Shown here: positions 42,220-49,256 of the stretch, in pieces | Position numbering within the stretch: position 1 is the first letter of the stretch | Layout: each line of letters starts with the position of its first letter | The notes under the pieces: model-generated | What the model was told of the DNA's origin: nothing | The model's database searches: none | The model's input: the letters and a program-made list of their open reading frames with translations, nothing else | Translations under genes and position numbers: made by a program | Source: Brevibacterium sp. RIT 803 | Lineage (GTDB): Bacteria > Actinomycetota > Actinomycetes > Actinomycetales > Brevibacteriaceae | Length of the DNA: 64,000 nucleotides | Assembly: GCF_016892625.1 (NCBI RefSeq) | Contig: NZ_JAFEMW010000003.1 | Coordinates: forward strand, 248,001 to 312,000 | Direction: 5' to 3'

Positions 42220-43125
42220 ATGAATTCGTCGTTTGTTCCGCCACGTCGAGTCAAGATCGGTGATGCCGCATCGTTTGTCGGCACCACACCGCGAGCGATC
42301 CGTCACTACCACGAGATCGGCCTGCTCCCCGAGCCCGAGCGGGGCAGCGACGACCGCCGTCGCTATGGCTACGACGAGATGATCCAGCTGCTGTGGATCC
42401 GCAAGATGACTGAGGCCGGAATCGCCCTGGATGACATCCGCGACGCCTTTGTCGACGCGGCTCCTGATGGCCCCGACAGCGACCACGGCGTCGCGGGCAT
42501 CCTGGAAAGGCTGGAGAGCACCCTCGTCGCCCAGGAAGCTGAACTGGCACGACAGCGGAGTGCAGTGCAGCGCATGCGCACCCGCGGCAGCAGGATGGGT
42601 CTGCTCTCCGATTTTGTCACCAACCGCTTGGAGAGCCTGCCTGAGGGCTCGCTGCGCCAAGCGGACCTGGACAACCTGCTGGTCATCGAGCGAGTGTTCG
42701 GTCCTCTCGGTGCTGCGGTCAATGCCACCCGCTACATCGCCTTGTCCACCCACCCGGGTCTGCGGGAAGAATCCGACCGCGTCGATGCCGCAGAGGAGGC
42801 CCTTGACGACACGATCGCCGTCGACGATCCCCGCGTGGCACAGGTGGCCGCCGAACGGCACGCCTTCGAACTGGCGCTGGACGCCGTGATCGAAGAATCC
42901 GGCCTGGCACAGGACGATGATGCACTCTTCGACTCCTGGGACGTTCTGCACCCTGCTGCCGCCGATGACGGTGGCGCCGAGGCCAGCCAAGACTCTGGCG
43001 GGGAGCAAAGGTCCATGAACGTGGGCGAAGCTATTGGAAAGATGCCCTACGACTGGTCCCCTGCTCGATTGCGCTGCATAGAACTGGCCGAAGAAATGTC
43101 CGCCCACGAGTCCACCTCATCATGA
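42220..43125 (+). CDS. MerR-family transcriptional regulator
   Basis: 301 residues from the ATG at 42220 (GAGGAAGG before it). The MerR winged helix is RVKIGDAASFVGTTPRAIRHYHEIGLLPEP...RRYGYDEM, followed by the dimerisation coiled coil (LERLESTLVAQEAELARQRSAVQRMRTRG). The C-terminal domain of about 150 acidic residues has no metal-binding cysteines, so it is probably not a metal sensor. It precedes the erm leader region by about 65 bp but no site links the two. Confidence 0.85.
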   Translation: MNSSFVPPRRVKIGDAASFVGTTPRAIRHYHEIGLLPEPERGSDDRRRYGYDEMIQLLWIRKMTEAGIALDDIRDAFVDAAPDGPDSDHGVAGILERLESTLVAQEAELARQRSAVQRMRTRGSRMGLLSDFVTNRLESLPEGSLRQADLDNLLVIERVFGPLGAAVNATRYIALSTHPGLREESDRVDAAEEALDDTIAVDDPRVAQVAAERHAFELALDAVIEESGLAQDDDALFDSWDVLHPAAADDGGAEASQDSGGEQRSMNVGEAIGKMPYDWSPARLRCIELAEEMSAHESTSS

Positions 43126-43190
43126 ACAAGGTCTCGTTTCCTGGCTCAGGACACTAGATCCCACGCAGTCGGCGTGCTAACTTATTCACC

Positions 43191-43256
43191 ATGGGAACAT
43201 TAAACAGCAGCGCAACGACAGCGCTGAGCTTCTACATTCGTGATCGCCGCGCCTGA
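43191..43256 (+). CDS. Putative erm leader peptide, 21 residues
   Basis: MGTLNSSATTALSFYIRDRRA, written here as MGTLNSSATTALS then FYIRDRRA. It lies 228 bp before the erm start. The RDR triplet is of the Arg-x-Arg type at which macrolide-bound ribosomes stall in several erm leaders. The stop is three bases from a segment complementary to the erm ribosome site. No clear ribosome site precedes its ATG, which lowers confidence. Confidence 0.5.
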   Translation: MGTLNSSATTALSFYIRDRRA

Positions 43257-43258
43257 CA

Positions 43259-43481
43259 GCGCGCTCGATTCACTTCCTGTGATCCGCTGACCTCATCGAA
43301 CCCTCGGCACCACCGGTCCATTGACGGACCCGTCGCCGCCGAACCGATCGAGCAGGATCTGTAGCAGCGCGTTGTCGACCCGGACAGACATCAGCATCCG
43401 GGGCGAAGCCGCAATTCTCTGACACGTGTCTTTGCACATTGTGCTGCCCTGGGTGCTCCCTTCTTCATTTCCGGAGCGCGC
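43259..43481 (+). promoter_or_regulatory. Possible translational attenuator of erm
   Basis: GCGCGCTC at 43259-43266, just after the leader stop, is exactly complementary to GAGCGCGC at 43474-43481, which contains part of the erm ribosome site (CCGGAGCGCGCC). Pairing would mask the site; a ribosome stalled on the leader would free it. Classic erm control, here inferred from sequence alone. Confidence 0.5.
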
Positions 43482-43483
43482 CC

Positions 43484-44599
43484 ATGCGACCTCATTCATC
43501 ATTCGGCGGCCGACACGAACTCGGCCAGAACTTCCTGCATTCACCCTCAGCTCTCACGACGATCGCGAACCTCACCCGCGCCACCACCGGTTCCATTCTG
43601 GAGATCGGGCCCGGTACCGGCGCGGTGACGGCTCAGCTGTACACGCTGGGCAGACCGCTCACGCTCGTGGAACTCGACGAAACGAGGATCTCTCACCTTG
43701 AACACTCATTCCCGCGCGCCCAGGTCAGACACGCAGATGTCCTGAGGTCCAGACTCGATCAGCCCGTGATCGTCGGCAGCCTGCCCTTCCACCTGACCAC
43801 ACCCATTCTGCGCAGACTCCTGCACGCCGGCAGATGGCAGAACGCCATTCTGCTCACCCAATGGGAAGTGGCCCGCAAACGCGCCGGTGTCGGCGGATCG
43901 ACCATGATGACCGCCCAATGGGCACCGTGGTTCGACTTTCGGCTCATCGAACGCGTACCTGCCCACGCCTTCACACCGAAGCCCAGCGTCGACGGCGGCA
44001 TCCTCACCATCGATCGCCTGGCAAACAGCCTCGTGCCGGACCGGCACAGGTCGGACTACCAACAATTCGTCCGCACAGCCTTCACCGGGCGCGGACGTGG
44101 GATGAAAGGAATCCTCACGACAATGAACCTCACTGACCGCACCACGCTGCAATCGACCATGGACCGCAATGACGTCAGAGGAGACACCTTGCCACGAGAT
44201 CTCAAACCCGAACAGTGGGCCGGACTGTATTCGGCCCTCGGCACGACCGAGACAAGCACCACGGAGAACCCATCAGCTGCACAGAAGCAGAGCAGGAGAT
44301 CACAGAAGAAGGGAAACACAATGCGAAACAACAAAGGACACAAGAGCCCCAGCGTCGGCGCCGGAACGGGAGAGATCCCCGTGATAGCCGAGAAGCCGGT
44401 GATCACGGGCGAGATTCCCATCGTCGGCGCCGACCAAGCGGCAAAGAAGCTCGAGGCCCAGATTCCCGGTGTCGACCCGGAGGCCAAGACGAAGAGCCAC
44501 GACAAGGGACACCTGCAGGCCGAGCGCGGTTTCATGCCGCAGCACGGCAAGCCGTCCCAGCCTCAGCCGCGGTGGAATCTGCCTCGGCGCCAAGGCTGA
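43484..44599 (+). CDS. erm: 23S rRNA (adenine-N6)-methyltransferase, ErmX-like, with long C-terminal extension
   Basis: 371 residues from the ATG at 43484 (CCGGAG before it); ErmX has about 284. The core is strongly ErmX-like: GRHELGQNFLHS, motif I LEIGPGTGAVT (39-49), TQWEVARKRAGVGGSTMMTAQWAPWF and HAFTPKPSVDGGIL. It dimethylates A2058 and blocks macrolides, lincosamides and streptogramin B. Motif IV reads SLPF (99-102) where ErmX has NIPF; Ser is allowed in the general motif but unusual for Erm. After residue 255 an extra 115 residues, Lys/Gln-rich then with a repeated GEIPV/IV element, have no counterpart in ErmX. An internal ATG at 44321 with AAGGGA could start a separate 92-residue product. 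Confidence 0.88.
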   Translation: MRPHSSFGGRHELGQNFLHSPSALTTIANLTRATTGSILEIGPGTGAVTAQLYTLGRPLTLVELDETRISHLEHSFPRAQVRHADVLRSRLDQPVIVGSLPFHLTTPILRRLLHAGRWQNAILLTQWEVARKRAGVGGSTMMTAQWAPWFDFRLIERVPAHAFTPKPSVDGGILTIDRLANSLVPDRHRSDYQQFVRTAFTGRGRGMKGILTTMNLTDRTTLQSTMDRNDVRGDTLPRDLKPEQWAGLYSALGTTETSTTENPSAAQKQSRRSQKKGNTMRNNKGHKSPSVGAGTGEIPVIAEKPVITGEIPIVGADQAAKKLEAQIPGVDPEAKTKSHDKGHLQAERGFMPQHGKPSQPQPRWNLPRRQG

Positions 44600-44895
44600 C
44601 GGTCACATCACACGCGGGCACGAGCCAATCGTGCCCGCGTGTCCATCATCACAGCCAGGGTTCCGCCCGGCCGACATACTCGCTGAGCTCGAATCAGATG
44701 CCTTCCGCATACCATCTGACCTGGAAGTTCAGGTGAACATCAGACCAACTACGGCTATTGTGCATCCGCTGTTCGCCGGATGAGCTGAGTGTGTTCACTC
44801 TCCATTCATGAAGTCCTTAACCTTGCGGACATCCAAAGTGAGAATCATGGGAATCAGCCGGAAACTCACCTCGAGATCCTCACAAGGAGACACAC
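44600..44895 (+). other. Intergenic region erm to pit
   Basis: About 300 bp with the erm terminator at 44610-44642. The rest holds the pit promoter region (AT-richer near 44745-44830) but no confident -35/-10 pair or gene was seen. Confidence 0.55.
44610..44642 (+). terminator. Hairpin terminator of erm
   Basis: ACACGCGGGCACGA and its exact complement, 14-base arms around the loop GCCAA, ten bases after the erm stop. No T-run follows. Confidence 0.65.
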
Positions 44896-46398
44896 ATGCC
44901 CCAGCTCCTGGCCCCGGAGACTTTCGCTCCGAAGCCTGAAGTCGGCCGCAGCAATGATCGCCTCTGGCACTTAGCCTTTGGTGGACTGCTCACAATCACC
45001 CTCATCGCCTTCACCCTGTGGTCATTCGACTTCGTCGGCCAGGACGCGCCACGCATGGTGCTCATCACGACCGTCATCTTCGGTGCGTTCATGGCCTTCA
45101 ACATCGGCGGCAACGATGTGGCGAACTCCTTCGGCACCTCGGTGGGCGCAGGTACCCTGACGATGAAGCAGGCGCTCCTCGTTGCAGCTGTCTTCGAGGT
45201 CAGCGGTGCACTGCTGGCCGGCGGCGAGGTCACGGACACCATCAAGAGCGGAATCGTCGACCTTGGCGCCGTCTCCCTCGACCCGATGGAGTTCGTCTAC
45301 ATCATGATGGCCGCCCTCCTCGGTGCGGCAGTGTGGCTGCTGATCGCCACCCGCATGGGCTGGCCGGTCTCGACCACGCACTCGATCATCGGCGGCATCA
45401 TCGGCGCCTCCCTGACCATCGGCTTCGTCACCGGTTCCGGAGGCTTCGCCATGGTGCAGTGGTCAGAGGTCGGCATGATCGCGATCTCGTGGGTCCTCTC
45501 ACCCGCGCTCGGCGCACTCGTCGCCTTCCTCATCTACGGGGCGATCAAGAAGTACGTCCTCGGCGATGCCCTGTCGATGACCCTGAAACCCCATATGCTG
45601 GCTCCGACCGGAAATGGCAGTGACGCTGCAGAAGCCCGAATGGACCTCGAACGCGACCCCGCATCTGCAACCGCTGGCGCTGTCGGCTCGCACTCCACGC
45701 TGCAGCGCTGGGTTCCACTCATCGCCGCGGGCGGTGCCGTCATCATCACCGCAATGCTCCTGTTCAAGGGCCTGAAGAACCTTGACGTGGCCATCGGCAC
45801 CGTTGGCGGCATTCTCATCATGGCGATGATCGGCCTCGCCGTGTGGATGGCAGTGTTCGTCTTCGCCAAGACCCTGCGCAAACAGACTGTGCCTCGGGCG
45901 ACCTTCGTCCTCTTCTCCTGGATGCAGGTCTTCACCGCCTCCGCATTCGCCTTCAGCCATGGCTCCAACGACATTGCGAACGCGATCGGGCCTTTCGCCG
46001 CTGTCCTCGACGTACTCAAGACCGGCACCATCGACTCCGAGGCGACCGTTCCTTTCGCCGCTATGCTCACCTGCGGGATCGCCCTCGTTGCCGGACTCTG
46101 GTTCATCGGCCGCAAGGTCATCGCCACGGTCGGAACCAAGCTCACGGAGATCCACCCGGCATCGGGATTCGCCGCCGAGCTCGCCGCTGCCGGCGTGGTG
46201 ATGGCTGCTTCGATCAGCGGCCTGCCCGTCTCTTCCACCCATATCCTCATCGGTGCGATCATCGGCGTCGGTCTGGTCAACCGATCGGCGAACTGGAAGT
46301 TGATGAAGCCGATCGCCATGGCTTGGGTCATCACCTTGCCGGCCGCCGCGAGCATCGGAGCCATCAGCGTCCTCACCTTGCGCACGTTCTTGAGCTGA
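44896..46398 (+). CDS. pit: Inorganic phosphate transporter, PiT family
   Basis: 500 residues. The duplicated PiT signature is clear: [27 protein letters not shown] near 55-82 and [19 protein letters not shown] near 352, each with GxNDVAN-type phosphate/cation site. [15 protein letters not shown] and [15 protein letters not shown] are the second element of each half. About ten membrane helices with a hydrophilic loop at 225-260. Imports metal-phosphate with protons. AAGGAGAC precedes the ATG. Followed by a strong terminator; monocistronic. Confidence 0.93.
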   Translation: MPQLLAPETFAPKPEVGRSNDRLWHLAFGGLLTITLIAFTLWSFDFVGQDAPRMVLITTVIFGAFMAFNIGGNDVANSFGTSVGAGTLTMKQALLVAAVFEVSGALLAGGEVTDTIKSGIVDLGAVSLDPMEFVYIMMAALLGAAVWLLIATRMGWPVSTTHSIIGGIIGASLTIGFVTGSGGFAMVQWSEVGMIAISWVLSPALGALVAFLIYGAIKKYVLGDALSMTLKPHMLAPTGNGSDAAEARMDLERDPASATAGAVGSHSTLQRWVPLIAAGGAVIITAMLLFKGLKNLDVAIGTVGGILIMAMIGLAVWMAVFVFAKTLRKQTVPRATFVLFSWMQVFTASAFAFSHGSNDIANAIGPFAAVLDVLKTGTIDSEATVPFAAMLTCGIALVAGLWFIGRKVIATVGTKLTEIHPASGFAAELAAAGVVMAASISGLPVSSTHILIGAIIGVGLVNRSANWKLMKPIAMAWVITLPAAASIGAISVLTLRTFLS

Positions 46399-46407
46399 TT
46401 CTCCGAT

Positions 46408-46448
46408 AGTCGCCTCGGTGGCCTGCACAGCGGGCCGCCGAGGCGACT
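46408..46448 (+). terminator. Rho-independent terminator of pit
   Basis: 16-base arms (46408-46423 and 46433-46448) pair with one G-U around a nine-base loop and are followed by TTTCTC. Ten bases after the pit stop. Confidence 0.85.
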
Positions 46449-46540
46449 TTCTCATTCACCGACAGGTGGGGATATCGACACCGACAGTTCCGCTCCTGAC
46501 ATCCGTGTCAGCCCCTTCCGCTAGAGTCGTCCACACGTTC

Positions 46541-47104
46541 ATGAGTCGTGGCTACCGGTACCTGGCCGGCCACGCGGCAACCCGTCATCGACCGGGTGCC
46601 CCAGGGGAAGAACGGGTCAGCGCCATCAGGCGCTGGCAAGATTCGATCCGGGCGCATGGTGCCCGAGAAACGAGTGTCACTGTGTCTCACGAGGCAATCG
46701 AACGTTGGCCGGGATTCTCCGAAACGGAAGCCCTCGAATGGAGCCGTGTGATCCTCCATCACTCTCCTTGCCCCCTGCCAGCCAGCATCAAGGCTCAGAT
46801 GTCGGCGGCGATCAGGAGAGGAACTCCGGTCGCGGCACCTGGTTGGGCTCGGACGGCCGATCAGGCACGCGACTGTGGTTTCACACCGATCCTCTACCAC
46901 TCACTATTCGCAGTGCTCAATGCGATCGATCCGAATTCCTTCAGGTCGCATCCGCACCATCGCCAGGTCACCCACCGCAACCAGGTTCCGGGCATACCGT
47001 TCGAAGCCGAGCTCTGGCAAGAGTGGCCACGGCTGGTGCTCAAAGAAGGTTTCTCACCGGGGACAGCGGCCGAACTGGTGCTCCTGTTCGCAACATCAAC
47101 CTGA
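46541..47104 (+). CDS. Hypothetical protein, 187 residues
   Basis: From ATG 46541 (MSRGYRYLAGH); the open frame also extends into the pit terminator, so an earlier start is unlikely, and a later one is possible. No ribosome site is obvious. The C-terminal half reads like a folded domain: ALEWSRVILHHSPCPLPASIKAQM, GWARTADQARDCGFTPILYH and RLVLKEGFSPGTAAELVLL. Codon use is plausible but less GC-biased than neighbours. I do not recognise it. Its stop overlaps the end of the convergent MntR gene by nine bases. Function unknown; could be spurious. Confidence 0.45.
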   Translation: MSRGYRYLAGHAATRHRPGAPGEERVSAIRRWQDSIRAHGARETSVTVSHEAIERWPGFSETEALEWSRVILHHSPCPLPASIKAQMSAAIRRGTPVAAPGWARTADQARDCGFTPILYHSLFAVLNAIDPNSFRSHPHHRQVTHRNQVPGIPFEAELWQEWPRLVLKEGFSPGTAAELVLLFATST

Positions 47105-47809
47105 TGCCTTCAGATGCACCGCCGAGGCGACCGGACGGTCCACATCTATGCGTTTCATGTCGCTTTGTCCGGCTCCGGTCTGCTCTGATTCGAGAGGGTC
47201 GCTCAACACCGAAATCGAGACAGCTCCGCCGCCTTCTCTCTCGGCGACGTCGAGGCGTGCACCCGGGCGCACCCCGACCTCGGCGAGATGGGCAAGGACT
47301 GAGGGATCCGCGTCCGAGACCCGGATGACCGTGTAGGACCCGGGTTCCGCCTCGGCGAGGAGGAGCGAGGAATCATGGGACTCGATCGTCCCGTCGGGGC
47401 CGGGGATCGGGTCACCGTGAGGATCGGCCTGGGGACGGCCGAGGAACGCGTCGATGCGATCGACAAGTCGGTCCGAGGCCGCATGTTCGAGGATCTCCGC
47501 CTCATCGTGGACCTCGTCCCAGCTATAGCCCAGGGATTCGACGAGGAACGTTTCGAGCAGGCGATGCCTGCGCACCATCGATAGGGCTATCGTCTCCCCT
47601 TTCGAGGTGAGCACCGGAGGACGATAGGGCACGCGGACGATGAGCCCGAGCTCGTCGAGACGTTTGAGCACCTCGGTGACGTTGGCCTTGGTGGTGCCGA
47701 AGCGGTTCGCCAACTCTGTGGCAGTCATCGGTGTCCCACCCCATTCCTGGGCAGACCAGATCGCCTTGAGATAGTCCTGGCTGACCTCGGACACTTCACC
47801 TGCACGCAT
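47096..47809 (-). CDS. mntR: DtxR-family metal regulator, manganese-type (MntR-like)
   Basis: 237 residues from the ATG at 47809, where the metal residues then fall at DtxR-like numbers; a GTG at 47887 would add 26 residues. The winged helix has TATELANRFGTTKANVTEVLKRLDELGLI. Primary metal ligands are Asp12, Glu105, Glu108 and His109. In iron sensors position 12 is Met and 105 is Cys; Asp and Glu there are the MntR pattern, so Mn(II) sensing is predicted. The ancillary site (His82, Glu86, His101) is kept and a C-terminal SH3-like domain is present. Likely target: mntH at 57 kb, which carries a large palindrome at its start. Confidence 0.82.
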   Translation of the reverse strand: MRAGEVSEVSQDYLKAIWSAQEWGGTPMTATELANRFGTTKANVTEVLKRLDELGLIVRVPYRPPVLTSKGETIALSMVRRHRLLETFLVESLGYSWDEVHDEAEILEHAASDRLVDRIDAFLGRPQADPHGDPIPGPDGTIESHDSSLLLAEAEPGSYTVIRVSDADPSVLAHLAEVGVRPGARLDVAEREGGGAVSISVLSDPLESEQTGAGQSDMKRIDVDRPVASAVHLKASG

Positions 47810-47942
47810 GCGCTCAGCGTAGCCGATGGGATCAGAATCGGTCCTCGGCCCGGGTGAAGCCTGTTCCGACCGAACACGAGGGGTCACGGATCTGGAACAT
47901 CTTTCGTCTGCGGGAGAAGGTGCCGCCTGGAAGAATCACAGC

Positions 47943-49061
47943 ATGAAGATGAGGACGCATAAGTTGAGCACGACCCTGGTCTATGCAGTGACTCTCGCAC
48001 TATTCATGGTGGTCATCTTCTTCCTCACGAACGCCGGCATCGACCCCCGGGCCAGCCGCATCGGGGATTTCGACCCCAAAGGTGCCGCGACGGCGTGCTT
48101 CGGCCTGCTTGGCCTCTATCACTCGATTGCGATCATCTTCTTCGACGAGGATGACTCATCGAAGTCAGCCGCTGCCGCCGCCGATTCCCACCTCCCTAGG
48201 GCGCCCGATTCGTACACCGGTTTCATCCGACAGTCCTGGTACAAGGTGCTGTCGGTGGGGCCCATCTTCGCGGTCTTCTGCGCAGCCTCGGTGTTCATCT
48301 GGCATTCGTTGGCCGAATTCCCGGGAAGTCCGGGAACGGTGTGGGGTGACTACGCCACATCACCAGCTCCCGCCCTCACCCTCTTTCTCCTGTGCTGGGC
48401 CAGCACCAATGTCGGGTTCATGTTCGCCTCCATCGCCGAGGCATTCAACCGTGATCGGTTCGGTCTCTTCATCACGGCGATGGTCATCATGTTCATCGCC
48501 GCCCTCGGCATCACTGTCGGTTTCATATTCATCCCGGAGCAGTCGACCGGCCCGGCGCTGACGATGGCCGCACTGATTCTGCCCTTGACCCTGATCACCG
48601 TCATCGGTGCTCGCGCTTGGGCCATCGCCCGAGTGAATCGCTACGATGCGAACCACCCCAGGTTGAGTGCTCGGGAGCGACGGCGTTCGGAGCAGTTCGG
48701 CCCTGATCGTCAACGCCGGCCTGCTCCAGATCCGCCGCCGTTCGACATGCTCCGGGATGGAGAGGAACTGCTCATGCACTTCAAGAGCGAGCGAACCCCG
48801 GAACCGCAGATGCTCATCGCCACGAATCAGAGGTTCGTCCGTGCCTCGATCCTCGGATCCGATCGGACCTTCATTCTCGAGCAGGCCAGTCCCGGGCAGC
48901 TCCTCGGCGCCAGCTCTGAGCGTGTGGGCCACGATCTGATGACCACTGCGCACTTCCGCGACCGCCAGGACATGCGCGTCGTCGGTGGAGATCCCGAGCA
49001 GTCCCGTGCCTTCGCCGAGGCGGTCACCCGTCTCGTACGAACAGGACAGCTCCGCAACTGA
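47943..49061 (+). CDS. Membrane protein with C-terminal PH-like domain
   Basis: 372 residues from the ATG at 47943 (GGAAG upstream). About six hydrophobic segments, including LVYAVTLALFMVVIFFL (11-27), ACFGLLGLYHSIAII, PIFAVFCAASVFIW, ALTLFLLCWASTNVGFMFAS and two more, occupy residues 1-235. The C-terminal part (GEELLMHFKSERTPEPQMLIATNQRFV) resembles bacterial PH-type domains. It starts 134 bp from the divergent MntR gene. No function assigned; a link to metal homeostasis is only positional. Confidence 0.7.
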   Translation: MKMRTHKLSTTLVYAVTLALFMVVIFFLTNAGIDPRASRIGDFDPKGAATACFGLLGLYHSIAIIFFDEDDSSKSAAAAADSHLPRAPDSYTGFIRQSWYKVLSVGPIFAVFCAASVFIWHSLAEFPGSPGTVWGDYATSPAPALTLFLLCWASTNVGFMFASIAEAFNRDRFGLFITAMVIMFIAALGITVGFIFIPEQSTGPALTMAALILPLTLITVIGARAWAIARVNRYDANHPRLSARERRRSEQFGPDRQRRPAPDPPPFDMLRDGEELLMHFKSERTPEPQMLIATNQRFVRASILGSDRTFILEQASPGQLLGASSERVGHDLMTTAHFRDRQDMRVVGGDPEQSRAFAEAVTRLVRTGQLRN

Positions 49062-49256
49062 GAGCAGACTGGTCCGCGGTTGGGAGCCAGACCGTCGTGA
49101 CCCCTCCTCACCGCCTTCTGCCGGGCGACACGGGCTGCCTGAAGCGAGCGAACTCGCCCTGAAAATAGGGGGCGGAGTCCCTGGCAAAGCACCGAGAGTC
49201 TACGATAGATCGGTGCCCTTTTGGGCGAGTCCAGAGTTTCCGACCGGAGGTTATGC

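Larger units (their letters stand above)
43126..43483 (+). other. Leader region between merR and erm
   Basis: About 360 bp. It holds a 21-codon leader frame (43191-43256), a small hairpin GGTCC-N6-GGACC (about 43316-43331) and two complementary segments that may mask the erm ribosome site. I saw no larger gene. The promoter is not obvious. Confidence 0.6.

Noticed and set aside
45499..46455. 318-codon minus-strand frame opposite pit
   Set aside because: Low-complexity translation, no start signal, antisense to a well-supported transporter.
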